From Leisingera sp. NJS204 (GTDB lineage: Bacteria > Pseudomonadota > Alphaproteobacteria > Rhodobacterales > Rhodobacteraceae), in the NCBI RefSeq assembly GCF_004123675.1, contig NZ_CP035417.1:3339501-3403500 (forward strand): 64,000 nucleotides of DNA. Direction: 5' to 3'. The translations under genes and the position numbers were made by a program. Below, piece after piece: positions 52,721-60,461 of the stretch (its first letter is position 1; every line of letters starts with the position of its first letter). The notes under the pieces are model-generated. The model had not been told where the DNA came from. It was given only the letters and a program-made list of their open reading frames with translations, and did no database searches.

Positions 52721-53749
52721 TCATGGTGCCTGCGCGCCGCCAAATCCAAGGTCGTTTTGATAGGCAAACAGCGCCGGCAGCCCACCGGTGTGCAACAGCA
52801 GCACCTTCTGGCCTTTGCGGATGCTGCCCTCCTCCAAAAGGCCAAGCAGACCGGCAAAGGTCTTGGCAGAATAGACCGGGTCCAGCAGGATCCCTTCTGC
52901 CCTGGCCATGCGCTGCAGTGCGGCGCGGGTGGCGGGGCCTGCGCGGCCATAGCCCGGTGCCAGCGCACCGTCCCAGGTAAGGATTCCGTCGCTGCCAAAT
53001 GGGCGCGGGATGCCTATCAGGTCTGCCAGCGCATCCGCCACTGTCCCCAACCGTTCTTTCTGCAACGCAGCATCACGGCGCACGCAGATGCCAAAGACAG
53101 GCGAGGTGATGCCCGCAAGACGCACTCCGGTCAGAAACCCGGCGTGGGTCGCTCCACTGCCCGACGGCACCACGGCTGCATCAAAGCCGCCAATCTGCGC
53201 TACCAGTTCCGCCCCGCCCTGCACATAGCCCAGCGCGCCAAGCGGCGGATGGCCAAGGCCAAGCGGGATGATGTAGGGGTTTCGGCCCTCGGCGCGCAGG
53301 TCTTCGGCACGGGTTTCCAGCGCGGCATCCGCGCCGGCCTCATCCTCGCCCCCGGGATAGCTCATCACCCCTGCACCAAGGATGTCCGACAGGAAGACAT
53401 TGCCTGAACTATGGTAGAGCGGGTCCATATCCGGCACCCGCTCCTCTCGCTGCAGCACCGCTTGCATGCCGTATTTCGCAGCCGCGGCGGCGGCGGTGCG
53501 GGCAAAGTTTGATTGCACCGCGCCGGTGATCAGGATGGTGTCGGCCGCAGCCGCGCGCGCAGCACCGATATAGAACTCCAGCTGGCGCGTCTTGTTGCCG
53601 CCAAAACTCAGACCGGTAAGGTCGTCACGCTTGATCCACAGGTCGGTATCCAGCTCAGCGGACAGCCGGTTGAGACGTTCCAGGGGTGTCGGTCCTGCCA
53701 GCAGACTTGCGCGCGGGAAGGCAGAGAGGAGCGTGTCGATCCGGGGCAT
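52721..53749 (-). CDS. PLP-dependent D-cysteine desulfhydrase / ACC deaminase family enzyme
   Basis: 342 residues. The PLP lysine is K53 in LSFGGNKTRQLEFY. LITGAVQSNFARTAAAAAAKYG and VPSGSGATHAGFLTGVRL are family blocks, ending VLLLHTGGLPALF. Relatives degrade D-cysteine, 1-aminocyclopropane-1-carboxylate or, in roseobacters, L-cysteate (CuyA). The sulfonate context 3.5 kb away makes CuyA worth testing, but the sequence does not decide. ATG 53749 is preceded by AAAGGAGACTGCT. Confidence 0.85.
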   Translation of the reverse strand: MPRIDTLLSAFPRASLLAGPTPLERLNRLSAELDTDLWIKRDDLTGLSFGGNKTRQLEFYIGAARAAAADTILITGAVQSNFARTAAAAAAKYGMQAVLQREERVPDMDPLYHSSGNVFLSDILGAGVMSYPGGEDEAGADAALETRAEDLRAEGRNPYIIPLGLGHPPLGALGYVQGGAELVAQIGGFDAAVVPSGSGATHAGFLTGVRLAGITSPVFGICVRRDAALQKERLGTVADALADLIGIPRPFGSDGILTWDGALAPGYGRAGPATRAALQRMARAEGILLDPVYSAKTFAGLLGLLEEGSIRKGQKVLLLHTGGLPALFAYQNDLGFGGAQAP

Positions 53750-54037
53750 AGCAGTCTCCTTTGACGGGGCCGGGCAAAGCGGGCGGCTTGCAGTCAGGCC
53801 CGAACTAAGGCTGTACGCAATTTGCAATCCTGGCAAGCCGGCGCAATCGCGGCCCCGGGCGAGGCCGCCGCCGGCAAGGATACCTGCACGCCCAAACCGC
53901 TCCAATCCGCTGATCCTTTCGCGGCGAGCCCGAAACCAGGCCTATTCTGCACAGATGGGGCGCCGCTCGCAGGTTGCTTTCCGGATGGGCCGCCCCCATC
54001 TCCCCTGCAACGCGTTGAACATAAAAGGACCCGCCTC

Positions 54038-54706
54038 ATGGAAACTTCCGAAGCCCGCCCCGCCCTCCGGGTGGATATCATCTCGGACGTGGTTTGCCCC
54101 TGGTGCGCGGTGGGGTACAACCAACTGGCCTTTGCCGCCCGCCGCGCCGGGGCGGTTCTCGACATCCACTGGCAGCCGTTTGAATTGAACCCGGACATGG
54201 CGCCGGAAGGCGAGGACCTGCGGGAGCATCTGGCCGCGAAATACGGCAGCACGGCGGAACAATCGGCGCAGGTGCGGGCGCAATTGACGGAACTGGGGGA
54301 GGCCTTGGGTTTCACCTTCCGCTTCTTTGACGGGATGCGGATCTACAATACCTTCCAGGCGCATCAGCTGATCGAATGGGCGGAAGAACGCGGCAAAGGC
54401 CATGAGATGAAACAGGCGCTGCTGGCGGCCTATTTCACCGACGGCAAAGATGTCTCCGATCCGGAGGTTCTGACGCAAGCTGCCGGGAACCTAGGCCTGG
54501 ACGGTTCAGAAGCCCGTGCTGCGCTGGACAGCGGCAAACATGCCGACAGCGTGCGCCAGCGCGAAGCGTTCTGGGTGAGCCAGGGCATCCGCGGTGTGCC
54601 TGCGATGGTGCTTGATGGCCGCCATCTGGTGACCGGGGCGCAAGGGGTGGAGAATTACGCCGGTATTCTGGATCAGCTAGGCGACACCGGGAGCAAAATG
54701 CGCTGA
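54038..54706 (+). CDS. DsbA family oxidoreductase, FrnE-like
   Basis: 222 residues without a signal peptide, so cytosolic. The thioredoxin-fold active site is C20-P-W-C23 in DIISDVVCPWCAVGYNQL. QPFELNPDMAPEGEDLREHLAAKYG and the cis-proline region RGVPAMVLDGRHLVTGAQG match FrnE/2-hydroxychromene isomerase-like DsbA proteins. ATG 54038 is chosen because the thioredoxin fold starts soon after; AAAAGGA lies 10 bases upstream. Confidence 0.88.
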   Translation: METSEARPALRVDIISDVVCPWCAVGYNQLAFAARRAGAVLDIHWQPFELNPDMAPEGEDLREHLAAKYGSTAEQSAQVRAQLTELGEALGFTFRFFDGMRIYNTFQAHQLIEWAEERGKGHEMKQALLAAYFTDGKDVSDPEVLTQAAGNLGLDGSEARAALDSGKHADSVRQREAFWVSQGIRGVPAMVLDGRHLVTGAQGVENYAGILDQLGDTGSKMR

Positions 54707-54739
54707 GGGCAGCGCCCGCCCATGGGGCGGGCGCTGCCC
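54707..54739. terminator. Strong hairpin after the FrnE-like gene
   Basis: GGGCAGCGCCCGCCC (54707-54721) pairs perfectly with GGGCGGGCGCTGCCC (54725-54739) around the loop ATG. It lies between convergent genes. No direct T-run follows (TATTTCTTTG begins about 20 bases later), but the stem is strong enough to act in both directions. Confidence 0.65.
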
Positions 54740-54776
54740 GGCCTGCGGCCAGGCGGTTAGTATTTCTTTGAGCAGC

Positions 54777-56105
54777 TTAAGCTTGCGGCAGGCACTGGGT
54801 GATGGCGGCCTCCAGCTTATCCACCACCTCGGAAATCTGTTCCCCGGTGATGATGAACGGCGGTGCCAGCAGGATATGGTCGCCGTTCTGACCGTCGCGG
54901 GTGCCCGGCATCGGGTAGCAGATCAAACCGGCCTGAAACGCTGCCTTCTTGATGCTCTTGGCCAGACCCAGCGCCGGATCGAAAGGTTCCTTGGTGTCGC
55001 GGTCGGCGACCAGCTCGACCCCGCGGAACAACCCGCGCCCACGGATATCGCCGACGTAGGGGTGCCGGCCGAAACGGTCCTCCAGCGCGGCCTGCAGCTT
55101 TTCTCCCATTTCGGCACAACGCTGCACCAGCCCGCGCTCCAGCATCGCCTTGACCACGGCAAGGCCGGCAGCGGCCGCCACCGGGTGGCCGATATAGGTG
55201 TGGCCGTGCTGGAAAAAACCTGAGCCGTGCTCGATCGCCTCATATATCTGGCGGGTGCAAAGCATTGCACCAATCGGCTGATAACCGGCGCCCAGCCCCT
55301 TGGCGATGCACAGGATATCCGGCGCCACGCCGTCCGCCTCGCAGGCAAACAGATGGCCGGTGCGGCCCATGCCGCACATGACTTCATCCAGGATCAATAG
55401 CACGCCGTACTTGTCGCAGATCTCGCGGATGCGTTTGAAATAGCCCGTAACCGCCGGCACCGCACCCAAGGTTGCACCGACCACCGGTTCCGCCATGAAG
55501 GCCATCACGGTCTCGGGGCCAAGGCGGAGGATTTCCGCCTCCAGCTCATTTGCCACCCGCTGGCCATAGTCAAAGCTGCTCTCTCCCTCACCCCGGCCCA
55601 CGTATTCGTAGCAGGGCGAAATGTGGGAGATCTCGATCAGGAGCGGGGCAAACTGGGTTCGGCGCCATTCGTTGCCGCCTGCGGCCAGCGCCCCAAGGGT
55701 GTTGCCATGGTAGCTTTGCTTGCGGGCGATAATGCGGCAGCGCTGCGGCTCGCCGCGTTCCAGATGGTACTGGCGGGCGAGTTTGATCGCCGCCTCGGTC
55801 GCCTCGGAGCCGCCGGAGACGAAATACACCCGGTCGATATCACCCGGCGCATGGGCAACCAGCAGATCCGCCAGCTCCTCGGCGGGATCCGAGGTAAGGA
55901 AACCGGTGTGGGCAAAGGCCAGCTTGCCGACCTGATCCTGAACCGCCTTGATCACATCAGCGTCGGAATGGCCGAGGCAGGACACCGCAGCACCGCCGGA
56001 GCCGTCGAAATAGCGCTTACCGTCTGCGTCGATCAGATAGCAGCCCTCGCCCGCGACGGCGGTGGGCAGCGCGGCCTTGGTGTGGCGGGGAAAGACGTGG
56101 GACAT
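54777..56105 (-). CDS. Class III PLP aminotransferase
   Basis: 442 residues. Fold-type I, class III features: SGGSEATEAAIKLARQYH, MCGMGRTGHLFACE, and CIAKGLGAGYQPIGAML with PLP lysine K269. Typical substrates are omega- or beta-amino acids with pyruvate or 2-oxoglutarate. It follows the BKACE gene by 2 bases, so the two probably act in one pathway. ATG 56105 is preferred (AGGAG 8 bases upstream) over a GTG three codons earlier. Confidence 0.9.
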   Translation of the reverse strand: MSHVFPRHTKAALPTAVAGEGCYLIDADGKRYFDGSGGAAVSCLGHSDADVIKAVQDQVGKLAFAHTGFLTSDPAEELADLLVAHAPGDIDRVYFVSGGSEATEAAIKLARQYHLERGEPQRCRIIARKQSYHGNTLGALAAGGNEWRRTQFAPLLIEISHISPCYEYVGRGEGESSFDYGQRVANELEAEILRLGPETVMAFMAEPVVGATLGAVPAVTGYFKRIREICDKYGVLLILDEVMCGMGRTGHLFACEADGVAPDILCIAKGLGAGYQPIGAMLCTRQIYEAIEHGSGFFQHGHTYIGHPVAAAAGLAVVKAMLERGLVQRCAEMGEKLQAALEDRFGRHPYVGDIRGRGLFRGVELVADRDTKEPFDPALGLAKSIKKAAFQAGLICYPMPGTRDGQNGDHILLAPPFIITGEQISEVVDKLEAAITQCLPQA

Positions 56106-56107
56106 GA

Positions 56108-56884
56108 TCAGCACTCCTTAAGGCGATGGCCCGCATCCCGCGCGGCCTGAACGAAGGCGGCAACCGAGGCTGCATTGTCGGCCAGCAGCCCGCCTTCCGG
56201 TGTTTCGATGTTATTCTCAAATCCGATTCGCGCATCCCCGCCTGCGGCGATGGCGGCCAGCAGGCAGGCGTGCTCGTGGCGGCCAAAGGCGCAGACAGTC
56301 CAGCTCAGGCGCAAATCTGCCGCCGCGTCACGGAAGGCCGCGAGCCCGTCAGGCTGCGCCAGAACCGGCGGGGTGTATTTGCCCAGAACAAAGATCGCAT
56401 CACGCATACGGCCCGGCACGGTGCCGTCCTGATACCAGACGCGCAGCTGAGCGATGCAGTCCGGACCATACAGGATGTGCTGCACCTGCGTCCCTGCCTC
56501 CGCGCACAGCGCATAGGCCCGCGCGGCGACGCTGGTGTCCCGGGCCATTTCCCGGATGGAAACCGAAGCCGCAACAGGGCGTACCGCCTCCAAACAGGCG
56601 AGCTGGGCAGAAGCGTCGTAGACACCGGCGCTTTCCGTGGTGATCTGCACCGCCATTCCCGGCGCGCTTTCCCGCACCGCATCAAGGGCTTCGCGGTAAC
56701 GGCCCGCATCCAGCGAATGGCGCCCCGCATCGTCGCGCACATGCAGATGCAGTGCCTGGGCGCCGGCCGCATAACAGGCTGCAGCCGCCGCTGCCGTCTG
56801 CTGCGGCGTCACCGGCAATTCAGGATGATCGCCACGCCCGCGGCGGGCGCCGTTCGGGGCCACCATCAATCTGTATTCCGCCAC
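56108..56884 (-). CDS. BKACE family (DUF849) beta-keto acid cleavage enzyme
   Basis: 258 residues, a little short for the family (about 270-310). It cleaves a beta-keto acid with acetyl-CoA to acetoacetate and an acyl-CoA. The zinc-binding motif is H46-L-H48 in ALHLHVRDD, with QITTESAGVYDA and ARIGFENNIETPEG as other conserved blocks. It is the first gene of a two-gene operon with the aminotransferase. Its beta-keto acid is unknown. Confidence 0.85.
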   Translation of the reverse strand: MAEYRLMVAPNGARRGRGDHPELPVTPQQTAAAAAACYAAGAQALHLHVRDDAGRHSLDAGRYREALDAVRESAPGMAVQITTESAGVYDASAQLACLEAVRPVAASVSIREMARDTSVAARAYALCAEAGTQVQHILYGPDCIAQLRVWYQDGTVPGRMRDAIFVLGKYTPPVLAQPDGLAAFRDAAADLRLSWTVCAFGRHEHACLLAAIAAGGDARIGFENNIETPEGGLLADNAASVAAFVQAARDAGHRLKEC

Positions 56885-57044
56885 CGGCTACCTCCTTTGC
56901 GGTCTGCCCAGCCGCGACTTGCGCCCAGGATGCCTGCAGCTTGCCCCTTTGGGACATCCGCTCTCAAGCCGGTAACTTCAGAACATTTGTTCCAGGGCAA
57001 TCCGCAGCCGGCGCCGCGCCGCTAATTCGCTGAACCGGACGTCT

Positions 57045-57077
57045 CTGGACCTAAGCAAGCACATGCTCTGGCCCTAA
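57045..57077. promoter_or_regulatory. TauR-box direct repeats upstream of tpa
   Basis: CTGGACCTAA (57045-57054) and CTGGCCCTAA (57068-57077), start-to-start 23 bp. They match the direct repeat I remember for TauR in Rhodobacter capsulatus (CTGGACYTAA). They lie about 100 bases before tpa, upstream of a CATAAT-type -10 near 57107, as expected for an activator. Confidence 0.75.
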
Positions 57078-57177
57078 CGAATTCCCGGAATCTGACGTTT
57101 CTGGTACATAATACGCCTCAGAAGCCCTGTAGGGTTCCGGGCAGCCAGTTTCACTTCTAACGCCGAAAGGACATGTC

Positions 57178-58575
57178 ATGGACGGCACGTTCAACGAAAA
57201 CGATCTCTCCCGTGTGGTTGAGGCCGACAAGGCCCACATGTGGCATCACCTGTTCCAGCACAAGGCGCTGGAAACTGCTGACCCGCGCATCATTGTCGAG
57301 GGCAAGGGCATGCGCGTCTGGGATCAGAACGGCAAGGAGTTCCTGGATGCGGTCTCCGGCGGCGTGTGGACCGTCAACGTCGGCTATGGCCGCGAAAGCG
57401 TCTGCAAAGCTGTCTACGAACAGATGATGAAGATCTGCTATTTCGCCAACTCCGCCGGTTCCATCCCCGGTGCGCTGTTTGCCGAAAAACTGATCGAGAA
57501 GATGCCGGGCATGACCCGCGTCTACTACACCAACTCCGGATCCGAGGCCAACGAGAAGGCCTTTAAGATGATCCGCCAGATCGCCCACAAGAAATACGGC
57601 GGCAAGAAAACCAAGATCCTGTACCGCGACCGCGACTATCACGGCTCTACCCTGGCGACCATGTCGGCGGGCGGCCAGGACGAGCGCAACGCGCAGTACG
57701 GGCCCTTTGCGCCGGACTTTGTCCGCGTCCCCCACTGCATGGAATACCGCAAGCATGAACTGGGCCTGGAACACCTGTCCGGCCGCGAGTTCGGCATTGC
57801 CGCGGCAGACGCCATTGAGGAAGTGATCCTGCGCGAAGGCCCGGAAACCGTGGGCGCCCTGTGCCTGGAGCCGGTAACCGCAGGCGGCGGCGTGATCGAG
57901 GCGCCGGAAGGCTACTGGGAGCGCGTGCAGGAGATCTGCAAGAAGCACGACGTGCTGCTGCACATCGATGAAGTGGTCTGCGGTGTTGGCCGCACCGGCA
58001 AATGGTTCGGCTACCAGCAGTACGGCATCAAGCCCGACTTTGTGACCATGGCCAAAGGCGTGGCTTCGGGCTATGCGGCGATTGCCTGCATGGTGACCAC
58101 CGAGGAAGTCTTCAACATGTTCAAGGAAGATGCCTCGGACCCGATGGGTTATTTCCGCGACATCTCGACCTTTGGCGGCTGCACCGCAGGTCCCGCTGCT
58201 GCGCTGGAAAACATGCGCATCATCGAAGAAGAGAACCTGCTGGACAACTGCACCGCCATGGGCGAGCGGATGCTCAGCAACCTGGCCGCGCTGAAAGAAA
58301 AGCATGCAGTGATCGGCGATGTGCGCGGCAAGGGCCTGTTCCTGGGCGCCGAGCTGGTTGCCGACCGCGAAACCAAGGAGCCGGTAGACGAGAAGCTGGC
58401 CCAGCAGGTTGTCGCGGAATGCGGCGCGCAGGGCGTGATCATCGGTGTCACCAACCGCTCGCTGCCGGGCCGCAACAACACCCTGTGCTTCAGCCCGGCG
58501 CTGATCGCCACTGCGGATGACATCGACCAGATCTGCGATGCGGTCGACAAGGCCCTGACCAAAGTATTCGGCTGA
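57178..58575 (+). CDS. tpa: Taurine-pyruvate aminotransferase
   Basis: 465 residues. It transfers the amino group of taurine to pyruvate, giving sulfoacetaldehyde and alanine. Class III fold: TNSGSEANEKAFKMIRQ, HIDEVVCGVGRTGKWFGYQ, and MAKGVASGY with PLP lysine K293. The long identity with roseobacter Tpa that I recall, the TauR boxes before it and the nearby tauR and xsc support the name over a general aminotransferase. AAAGGA lies before the ATG. A good terminator follows. Confidence 0.93.
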   Translation: MDGTFNENDLSRVVEADKAHMWHHLFQHKALETADPRIIVEGKGMRVWDQNGKEFLDAVSGGVWTVNVGYGRESVCKAVYEQMMKICYFANSAGSIPGALFAEKLIEKMPGMTRVYYTNSGSEANEKAFKMIRQIAHKKYGGKKTKILYRDRDYHGSTLATMSAGGQDERNAQYGPFAPDFVRVPHCMEYRKHELGLEHLSGREFGIAAADAIEEVILREGPETVGALCLEPVTAGGGVIEAPEGYWERVQEICKKHDVLLHIDEVVCGVGRTGKWFGYQQYGIKPDFVTMAKGVASGYAAIACMVTTEEVFNMFKEDASDPMGYFRDISTFGGCTAGPAAALENMRIIEEENLLDNCTAMGERMLSNLAALKEKHAVIGDVRGKGLFLGAELVADRETKEPVDEKLAQQVVAECGAQGVIIGVTNRSLPGRNNTLCFSPALIATADDIDQICDAVDKALTKVFG

Positions 58576-58603
58576 CAACCTCTCCCTGTTGGACGAACAA
58601 ACT

Positions 58604-58635
58604 GCGCCCTGGAAATTCCGGGGCGCTTTTTCGTT
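58604..58635 (+). terminator. Rho-independent terminator of tpa
   Basis: GCGCCC (58604-58609) pairs with GGGCGC (58621-58626), with an inner GGAA/TTCC extension. A T5 tract (58627-58631) and CGTTTT follow. It starts 28 bases after the tpa stop. Confidence 0.85.
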
Positions 58636-58656
58636 TTAAGTTTTAGGTGCAGGGGC

Positions 58657-59412
58657 CTAGACCAGCCGCACGGCAACCCCGCCGTCCACAGCCATCGGCG
58701 CTCCGGTCACAAAACTGGACCGGTCCGACAACAGGAACACCGCGGCTTGAGCAATTTCAGACGGGGCGGCCATCCGCTTCATCGGGTGCAGCCCGGCGAT
58801 AAAGCTGTGGGTATCCGGATCATCGCCGGCCATCGCAGTCCTGGTCCCGCCCGGCAGCAGGGCATTCACCCGGATACCTTCGGCCGCATGATCAGAGGCC
58901 AGCGATTGGACCAGCCCCACCAGCCCGGCCTTGGACGCGGCATAGGCCCCCATGCCGGGCATGCCGCCGTTGCTGACGCCGACAAAGGACCCGGTAAAGA
59001 CAATCGAACCGCTGCCCCGCGCCCTCAGCGCAGGTATCTGCGCCTTGGCCGAATAAAATGCCCCCGTCAGATTGGCTGCGATTACCGCGTTCCAATTGGC
59101 GGCGTCCATCTGCTCCACCGGCCCCATATCGCCCATCATGCCCGCGTTGTTGAAGGCCCCGTCCAGCCCGCCGAATTCTTCCACGGCAAGCGCCACCAGG
59201 TTTGCCGAATAGGCTTCGCTGGTGACATCGCCGGCAAGACAGGCAGCCTTGCCGCCGCTTTGATTGATCTGCCCGGCAAGGGTCTGCAGTTCGGCCTGCC
59301 GCCGGGCCCCCAGCACAACATTGGCCCCTTCTTCTGCAAACAGCAGTGCCGCGGCGGCGCCTATGCCGCTGCTGGCGCCGGTAATGATGAGTGTCTTGTT
59401 TTTCAGTTCCAT
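58657..59412 (-). CDS. SDR family oxidoreductase
   Basis: 251 residues. A classical short-chain dehydrogenase: cofactor motif TGASSGIGAAAALL near 12-25, NNAGMMGDMG, and the catalytic Y-x-x-x-K in GMGAYAASKAGLVGL. ATG 59412 is chosen because GGAGG lies 8 bases upstream; a TTG two codons earlier is too close to it. It is on the opposite strand between tpa and tauR, so it need not be part of taurine use. The substrate is unknown. Confidence 0.9.
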   Translation of the reverse strand: MELKNKTLIITGASSGIGAAAALLFAEEGANVVLGARRQAELQTLAGQINQSGGKAACLAGDVTSEAYSANLVALAVEEFGGLDGAFNNAGMMGDMGPVEQMDAANWNAVIAANLTGAFYSAKAQIPALRARGSGSIVFTGSFVGVSNGGMPGMGAYAASKAGLVGLVQSLASDHAAEGIRVNALLPGGTRTAMAGDDPDTHSFIAGLHPMKRMAAPSEIAQAAVFLLSDRSSFVTGAPMAVDGGVAVRLV

Positions 59413-59470
59413 CGTCAAAGCCTCCAGTGGTTGAATGGCTTTGACCTAAACGCCCCGCCCAACTGCGCTC

Positions 59471-59525
59471 GACCCGTTTCTTGCGCTTGCCGCCGCCGGG
59501 TGTTTAAAACCGCAAGAAACGGGTC
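59471..59525. promoter_or_regulatory. Perfect 15-base inverted repeat upstream of the SDR gene
   Basis: GACCCGTTTCTTGCG (59471-59485) and CGCAAGAAACGGGTC (59511-59525) are perfect arms separated by 25 bases, so the arm centres are 40 bp apart, near four helical turns. It lies 58-113 bases upstream of the SDR start on the minus strand. This suits binding by a dimer of dimers or a looped pair of AraC- or LysR-type sites. It could also be a hairpin. Confidence 0.55.
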
Positions 59526-59610
59526 AAAACACCAGTGCCGCCCGGCTCACCTGATACTTCTTGGCCGCATGAGACGCTGCGCCCGGAGAAGCATAAGCAG
59601 GCAGCACGGA

Positions 59611-60354
59611 TCAGAGTTGCAAGTGAATATGGTCGTCATGCCGCGCCGCCCGGCAACCCTGGAAGCGCAACTTGCTGGAGCGAACCCCTAAGCGGTCCTG
59701 CAAATGCGGTTCCAAAAAAATCTTTCCGGCCCGCTTGTCCGCTGCCAAGACCTGCAGCAGATGGCCGGTCCGGCCGGCGTCGACCTTCAAATCCCGCCAG
59801 AGCGGCTGCAAGAGGCCCATATCCCAGCGCAGAGTCAGCCAGTTGCCGGGACAGTCCGTTGGCCCCTGCTCAAATGCGAAATAGCCCAAGGGCGACCGGG
59901 TAACCCCAGGCGCATACCCCTCGGCATCCGCATAGTAAATGGCAAGGTCGGCCTTGTTGCCATCGTCATGGGACAGATGCGGCAGCAGCGGGAACCCGGC
60001 CAGCACGGGGAAATTCGCGTCCAGTACTTGTGTCACCGTGCCGGGAAAGGCCTGGTTCATAGCCACGGCGGTGTCCTGCAGCAACTCTGCCAGTTCTGGC
60101 GTCACGTAGTTCCGGTTCAAGGCGCAGTAGACCCAGGATTGCACATGCAAAGGCCCGCGCCCCCCGCAGCTGAGTGCTACCCGGCCGAAATGCGGCGCTA
60201 CCCAAACGGCAGCCATGCTGAGGCCTGTGTATAAGATCAGGAACGCCAACAGCCGCCGCCGGAAGATTAGCGCGGTCAACCAGGCGATGCCGCCCAACTG
60301 GCTGAGAATCGTAAAAAGAACAACAATTGCCAAATGGCCTAATACTTTAAGCAT
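59611..60354 (-). CDS. Membrane-anchored M15/M74-like (LAS) peptidase
   Basis: 247 residues from ATG 60354. Two N-terminal helices (VLGHLAIVVLFTILSQLGGIAWLTAL; LLAFLILYTGLSMAAVWVA) anchor a periplasmic domain. The zinc site of LAS peptidases is visible: H129-x6-D136 in SHDDGNKAD and H242-x-H244 in HDDHIHLQL at the C-terminus. Relatives (MepA, VanX, L-alanyl-D-glutamate peptidases) cut peptidoglycan cross-links or stem peptides. The overall similarity to known members is low, so the exact activity is uncertain. It is divergent from tauR. Confidence 0.65.
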   Translation of the reverse strand: MLKVLGHLAIVVLFTILSQLGGIAWLTALIFRRRLLAFLILYTGLSMAAVWVAPHFGRVALSCGGRGPLHVQSWVYCALNRNYVTPELAELLQDTAVAMNQAFPGTVTQVLDANFPVLAGFPLLPHLSHDDGNKADLAIYYADAEGYAPGVTRSPLGYFAFEQGPTDCPGNWLTLRWDMGLLQPLWRDLKVDAGRTGHLLQVLAADKRAGKIFLEPHLQDRLGVRSSKLRFQGCRAARHDDHIHLQL

Positions 60355-60408
60355 GGCGGCAAGCTGCCACTCCCAGCTAGACCAAAGCAAGCCACAGATT
60401 TCCCGAAA

Positions 60409-60446
60409 CTGGCCCTAAGTCCAGATTGCACCGCGTTTAAGTCCAC
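60409..60446. promoter_or_regulatory. TauR-box-like repeats upstream of tauR
   Basis: CTGGCCCTAA at 60409-60418 on the plus strand. On the minus strand, CTGGACTTAG (60424-60415) and GTGGACTTAA (60446-60437) repeat with a 22-bp step. They fill the gap between the divergent peptidase gene and tauR, suggesting autoregulation and perhaps control of the peptidase gene. Confidence 0.6.
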
Positions 60447-60461
60447 CCTAAGGTGGCGCGC

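Noticed and set aside
59433-59446. A TTTGACCTAA-like decamer upstream of the SDR gene as another TauR box
   Set aside because: It is a single, imperfect half without a second copy 22-23 bp away, so it does not meet the pattern seen before tpa and xsc.
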